DNA from: Melioribacteraceae bacterium
Lineage (GTDB): Bacteria; Bacteroidota; Ignavibacteria; Ignavibacteriales; Melioribacteraceae
Reading direction: 5' to 3'
DNA length: 7,970 bases
NCBI GenBank assembly: GCA_023230485.1
Contig: JALNXG010000104.1
Coordinates: 1-7,970 of the forward strand
This document shows positions 5,622 through 7,970 of this stretch, piece after piece. How positions within the stretch are numbered: position 1 is the stretch's first letter; each line of letters opens with the position of its first letter. Both the position numbers and the translations under genes were made by a program. The notes under the pieces are model-generated. The model saw nothing but the letters and a program-made list of their open reading frames with translations. It was not told the DNA's origin and ran no database searches.

Positions 5622-6291
5622 TCTAACTCCCATTCATAGAAAAATGAGTTTTGAAAATTTCGAAGTAACAAAGCGAAATAGAAAAGCTTATGAAATTTCT
5701 AAAGAGTATTCATTTAATCCGGAGGGATTTTTATATTTATTTGGAAAGACGGGCTGCGGCAAAACGCATCTGGCAGTCTCGATCTTAAAATCCCTCTCCC
5801 CTATCCTGTATCCAAAAAATGTTCTTACGGAAAAAGAAAGACAACTGTGTGATCTGATTGAGCATTACGAAAAAATTAAGGGAATGAAAAAAGAAGCTGA
5901 TTGTCATCGTGATTTTTACGAAAGTGATCAATGGCGATACCGATCGGCGAAAGGATTTTTCTTAAAATCATTTCATTACATTTCGAGGCTCTCGGATTAT
6001 TCAGGTTACGAAGCGATATCGAAAATGAATTATATCAATTCGCTAAAGAATTATGATTGTATTGTATTGGATGATTTCGGAATGGAGAAATTTACTGAAA
6101 GTGTGAAGCACTATTTTTATATGTTGATTGATGAATTTTATACGGGTCAGAAGCCGATGATAATCACATCGAATCGATCGATAGTGGAGATCAACAGGAT
6201 AATGCCGGGAGTGGCATCCCGGATAGCCGAAGGTAAAGTAATTCATCTTGACGATATTGATCACCGCATTAATAAAGGGCGTAATCAGTAA
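5584..6291 (+). CDS. DnaC/IstB-like AAA+ helicase loader
   Basis: This 235-residue ATPase carries Walker A GKTGCGKT (residues 54-61), Walker B CIVLDDFG (159-166, D163/D164), a sensor-1 TSN (195-197) and a probable arginine finger R213 in PGVASRIAEG. This order is typical of DnaC, DnaI and phage loaders that deliver the replicative helicase to an origin complex. The N-terminal helicase-contact region is short (about 45 residues). The stretch between Walker A and B is about 40 residues longer than in E. coli DnaC and contains C89, H94, C107 and H108. The ATG at 5584, preceded by a GAGGACGGA purine-rich site, overlaps the replisome organiser by 38 bases. An internal ATG at 5644 (MSFENF) is possible but has a weaker leader. 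Pairing with the upstream initiator gives an O-P type replication module. An IstB transposition partner is less likely, as no IstA-like transposase is present. Confidence 0.88.
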   Translation: MVRTYPELLSGVDLTPIHRKMSFENFEVTKRNRKAYEISKEYSFNPEGFLYLFGKTGCGKTHLAVSILKSLSPILYPKNVLTEKERQLCDLIEHYEKIKGMKKEADCHRDFYESDQWRYRSAKGFFLKSFHYISRLSDYSGYEAISKMNYINSLKNYDCIVLDDFGMEKFTESVKHYFYMLIDEFYTGQKPMIITSNRSIVEINRIMPGVASRIAEGKVIHLDDIDHRINKGRNQ

Positions 6292-6314
6292 AGTGCGCTC
6301 GAAGATAATTGCGG

Positions 6315-6329
6315 TATGATTGAATCATA
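6315..6329. repeat. Short palindrome between convergent operons
   Basis: TATGATT and AATCATA flank a single G in the 49-base gap between the loader stop and the portal stop. A one-base loop cannot form, so any hairpin would have a 5-bp A/T-rich stem, and no T-run follows on either strand. It may be a protein-binding site; evidence for a bidirectional terminator is weak. Confidence 0.25.
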
Positions 6330-6340
6330 TCAACGGTAAA

Positions 6341-7519
6341 TTATACTAAAGAAAAATCTCCATCAGAAAGATTGTAGCGTTTGAGGTAATAATCTTTAGT
6401 GAATCTCACACCCATTTGAGTGAGTTTGATATCGCGGTCGGAACTTTCTTCAATTATCGATTCCTTTTTTAAAAGCCTCAAATGTGGCTGAGGGATATCT
6501 CCGTAATTTAATTGGACATAAAACTCAATAAGTTGATTGAGAGCTTTCTCGACAATCTTTTTATCGGCGATTCCGAGATACTCGAGCATCTCTTTATGAA
6601 CTTGAGAAGTTTTATAGTTGCCGTATTGCTGTACTTCCACGGTTGCGGTAACGGAAAGAATTGCTTTCGATATTTCGCGATTATGGAAATTAATAAGATG
6701 ATCAAAAAGTCCCCCTACATCATTTTTAGAATTGGAAAGGAATTCGACTTGATTCCCCTCTTTAAGGAGAGCGATATTATTTTCGATCATTGAATAGAGT
6801 TGATCGAGCATCGAATTTTTTTCTTCTTCTGAAGCAGCGGCGGGATATCTTCCGACTAGGAAAGGGACTCCGTAACGTTCAGTGAGTAACTGCCAATACT
6901 CAATAACGGAGCGTTTGAACGATACATTCCAATAACAGCGGCTCAATAATTTTTCGCCGTACGGATTATCGAATGTCGGTTTATTTTGTGAAAGAATAAA
7001 TTTATAATCGGGCAGATCGATACCTGAGCCAAAATGATAAATACCTGATGCGAAAGGACGAAGTTTTAGTTTGTTATCATTATCGAAGAGGAAATAATCT
7101 TGCGGTTTATCGATCAGGTCAACGGGTACGAATTTTTTATTAATTATTTTCCAATAGATTTCGCTAACGGAGAAACCGAAAAAGAGTGAATCGAGGAGTG
7201 AAGAGATAATACGTTGAATTTCGAGTTCATCAAGAAATTGAGCGACTTCATTTTTTATTTTCGGAGAGAAATCATATTCAAGTTCCCAACCCATTTGTAG
7301 GACCTGCATTTTACGTTGTTGAACCGCTGCCATAACGTGAGGATCATTCATCACATCGCGGAGAATCGTATAATCGTAATTATTATTTTTCAAAATCTTA
7401 TCGGGATCGGGCAGATAACCGAATGAAGTGGAGTAAGGAGAATATTTTTCACGTGTTATATAAATGCTCGTGAGTTGAGGAAGATTAGCTGATGAGTTAT
7501 ACGGATTTTTTGCAGACAT
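6341..7519 (-). CDS. Phage portal protein, Mu gp29-like (DUF935)
   Basis: The portal forms the ring at the capsid vertex through which DNA is packaged and ejected, and on which the terminase docks. Features of DUF935 in this 392-residue protein: LRDVMNDPHVMAAVQQRKMQVLQMGWELE (about 53-81), LLDSLFFGFSVSEIYW (108-123), NPYGEKLLSRCYW (185-197) followed by the FKRSVIEYWQLLTERYGVPFLVGRYP block (201-226), and a C-terminal TQMGVRFTKDYYLKRYNLSDGDF signature (367-389). It is about 120 residues shorter than Mu gp29, mostly at the C-terminus, but no core block is missing. AAGGA (7528-7532) lies 8 bases before the ATG. The gene follows the terminase by 14 bases, the usual terminase-portal order. No head protease or capsid gene follows; the operon stops here, facing the replication genes. 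Confidence 0.88.
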   Translation of the reverse strand: MSAKNPYNSSANLPQLTSIYITREKYSPYSTSFGYLPDPDKILKNNNYDYTILRDVMNDPHVMAAVQQRKMQVLQMGWELEYDFSPKIKNEVAQFLDELEIQRIISSLLDSLFFGFSVSEIYWKIINKKFVPVDLIDKPQDYFLFDNDNKLKLRPFASGIYHFGSGIDLPDYKFILSQNKPTFDNPYGEKLLSRCYWNVSFKRSVIEYWQLLTERYGVPFLVGRYPAAASEEEKNSMLDQLYSMIENNIALLKEGNQVEFLSNSKNDVGGLFDHLINFHNREISKAILSVTATVEVQQYGNYKTSQVHKEMLEYLGIADKKIVEKALNQLIEFYVQLNYGDIPQPHLRLLKKESIIEESSDRDIKLTQMGVRFTKDYYLKRYNLSDGDFSLV

Positions 7520-7533
7520 TTTTTTATTCCTTT

Positions 7534-7970
7534 TTATATTCTAAAATTTTTATAACGATCGGGTATATAACGTTTGGTTCGTACGAGGTCTTTAAGTTCG
7601 TAGCGGAATTGAATTACTCGTGCGTAATTTAAGAATTGAGTAACGGAATCGACACGGTCATCGAATTGTCCTTCCGGGAACGATTCGCATTCATCGATAA
7701 AATCATTTTTCCAATCGGCGAGATTATCGATAAAAACTTTTCCTGCTTCGATGAGTGGAGTGATCGAATGGCATCGGCTGACTTTATCGGAATCGATCTT
7801 AATTTTCTTCACCGGAATTCGAGTGCCCGATTCGAGTTCTTGGATAAGTGAGATGCCGCTGGCTTTATCTTCGATGAGGACTTCGGAAGGATGGAATTTT
7901 TCGTAGAGTTCGATAAATTTTCTTTTGAGATCGGGAAATTCGACTCTTCCACGCCAGAGATCGGCGAGGA
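7534..7970 (-). CDS. terL: Phage terminase large subunit, C-terminal nuclease domain (5' end beyond the window)
   Basis: The minus-strand frame is open from the right edge (first full codon at 7968) to the stop at 7534, giving 145 residues of the C-terminus. An internal GTG at 7812 is not the real start, because the conserved domain begins before it. Visible motifs are LWRGRVEFPDLKRKF, then PSEVLIEDKASGISLIQEL with its central acidic strand, then DSDKVSRCHSITPLIEAGKVFI, and the terminal FPEGQFDDRVDSVTQFL with the conserved DD. This is the RNase H-like nuclease half of terminase large subunits (gp17/TIGR01630-like), which cuts concatemeric DNA at the start and end of packaging. The ATPase half with its Walker motifs would lie to the right of the window. 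It is followed after 14 bases by the portal gene. Confidence 0.88.
   Translation of the reverse strand, partial: LADLWRGRVEFPDLKRKFIELYEKFHPSEVLIEDKASGISLIQELESGTRIPVKKIKIDSDKVSRCHSITPLIEAGKVFIDNLADWKNDFIDECESFPEGQFDDRVDSVTQFLNYARVIQFRYELKDLVRTKRYIPDRYKNFRI

Noticed and set aside
5345..5671. Antisense frames rich in Phe, Leu and Ser that could pass for a membrane protein
   Set aside because: They are the complement of the polypurine tract, which gives strings of TTC, TCT and CTT codons; they overlap two real genes.
7636..7851. Open frame of 71 codons on the plus strand at the right end
   Set aside because: It is antisense to the conserved terminase nuclease domain.

Overview
This AT-rich window holds two unrelated blocks. 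The left part (about 1-3950) looks chromosomal and is read entirely on the minus strand. The right part (about 4090-7970) is the end of a temperate phage or prophage. Protein types (an AAA/DUF4143 ATPase, a DUF4258/YgiT-type toxin-antitoxin pair, a Lin1244-type replication protein with a Glu/Lys/Arg tail) and the codon use suggest the Bacteroidota/Chlorobiota/Ignavibacteriota neighbourhood. That placement is an inference from style, not from a marker gene.

Left block, in the direction of transcription (right to left): a class I SAM-dependent methyltransferase (3941-2919), the non-hydrolysing UDP-GlcNAc 2-epimerase WecB (2840-1725), a DUF4258 toxin-like protein (1735-1412) and its zinc-finger YgiT/MqsA-type partner (1415-1185). 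The last three genes overlap by 11 and 4 bases, so the toxin-antitoxin pair is tied to the envelope-sugar gene with no room for a promoter of its own. A separate gene for an AAA ATPase with a DUF4143 domain (1078 to beyond the left edge) lies behind a perfect 28-bp palindrome.

Right block: a CI/LexA-like repressor (XRE helix-turn-helix plus S24 peptidase fold, minus strand) is divergent from an early operon on the plus strand. That operon holds a small excisionase-like DNA-binding protein, a Lin1244/DUF4373-type replisome organiser and a DnaC-like helicase loader. This is the same logic as lambda CI - Cro - O - P. The intergenic region holds a dyad operator, overlapping promoters and three TGCA motifs phased at exactly 10 bp. 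The packaging genes, a Mu gp29-like (DUF935) portal and the C-terminal part of a large terminase, run convergently on the minus strand and come in from the right edge.

The most interesting signal is inside the replisome organiser gene. Two identical-format inverted repeats (TTTCTG-N3-CAGAAA) with a half-site midway between them, set in different codon phases, sit directly before an 87-base tract that is 92% purine. This matches the layout of the lambda-type origin embedded in the O gene, so I propose it as the phage replication origin.

No integrase, attachment site, tRNA, rRNA or CRISPR array is visible. No gene-free stretch exceeds about 150 bases.
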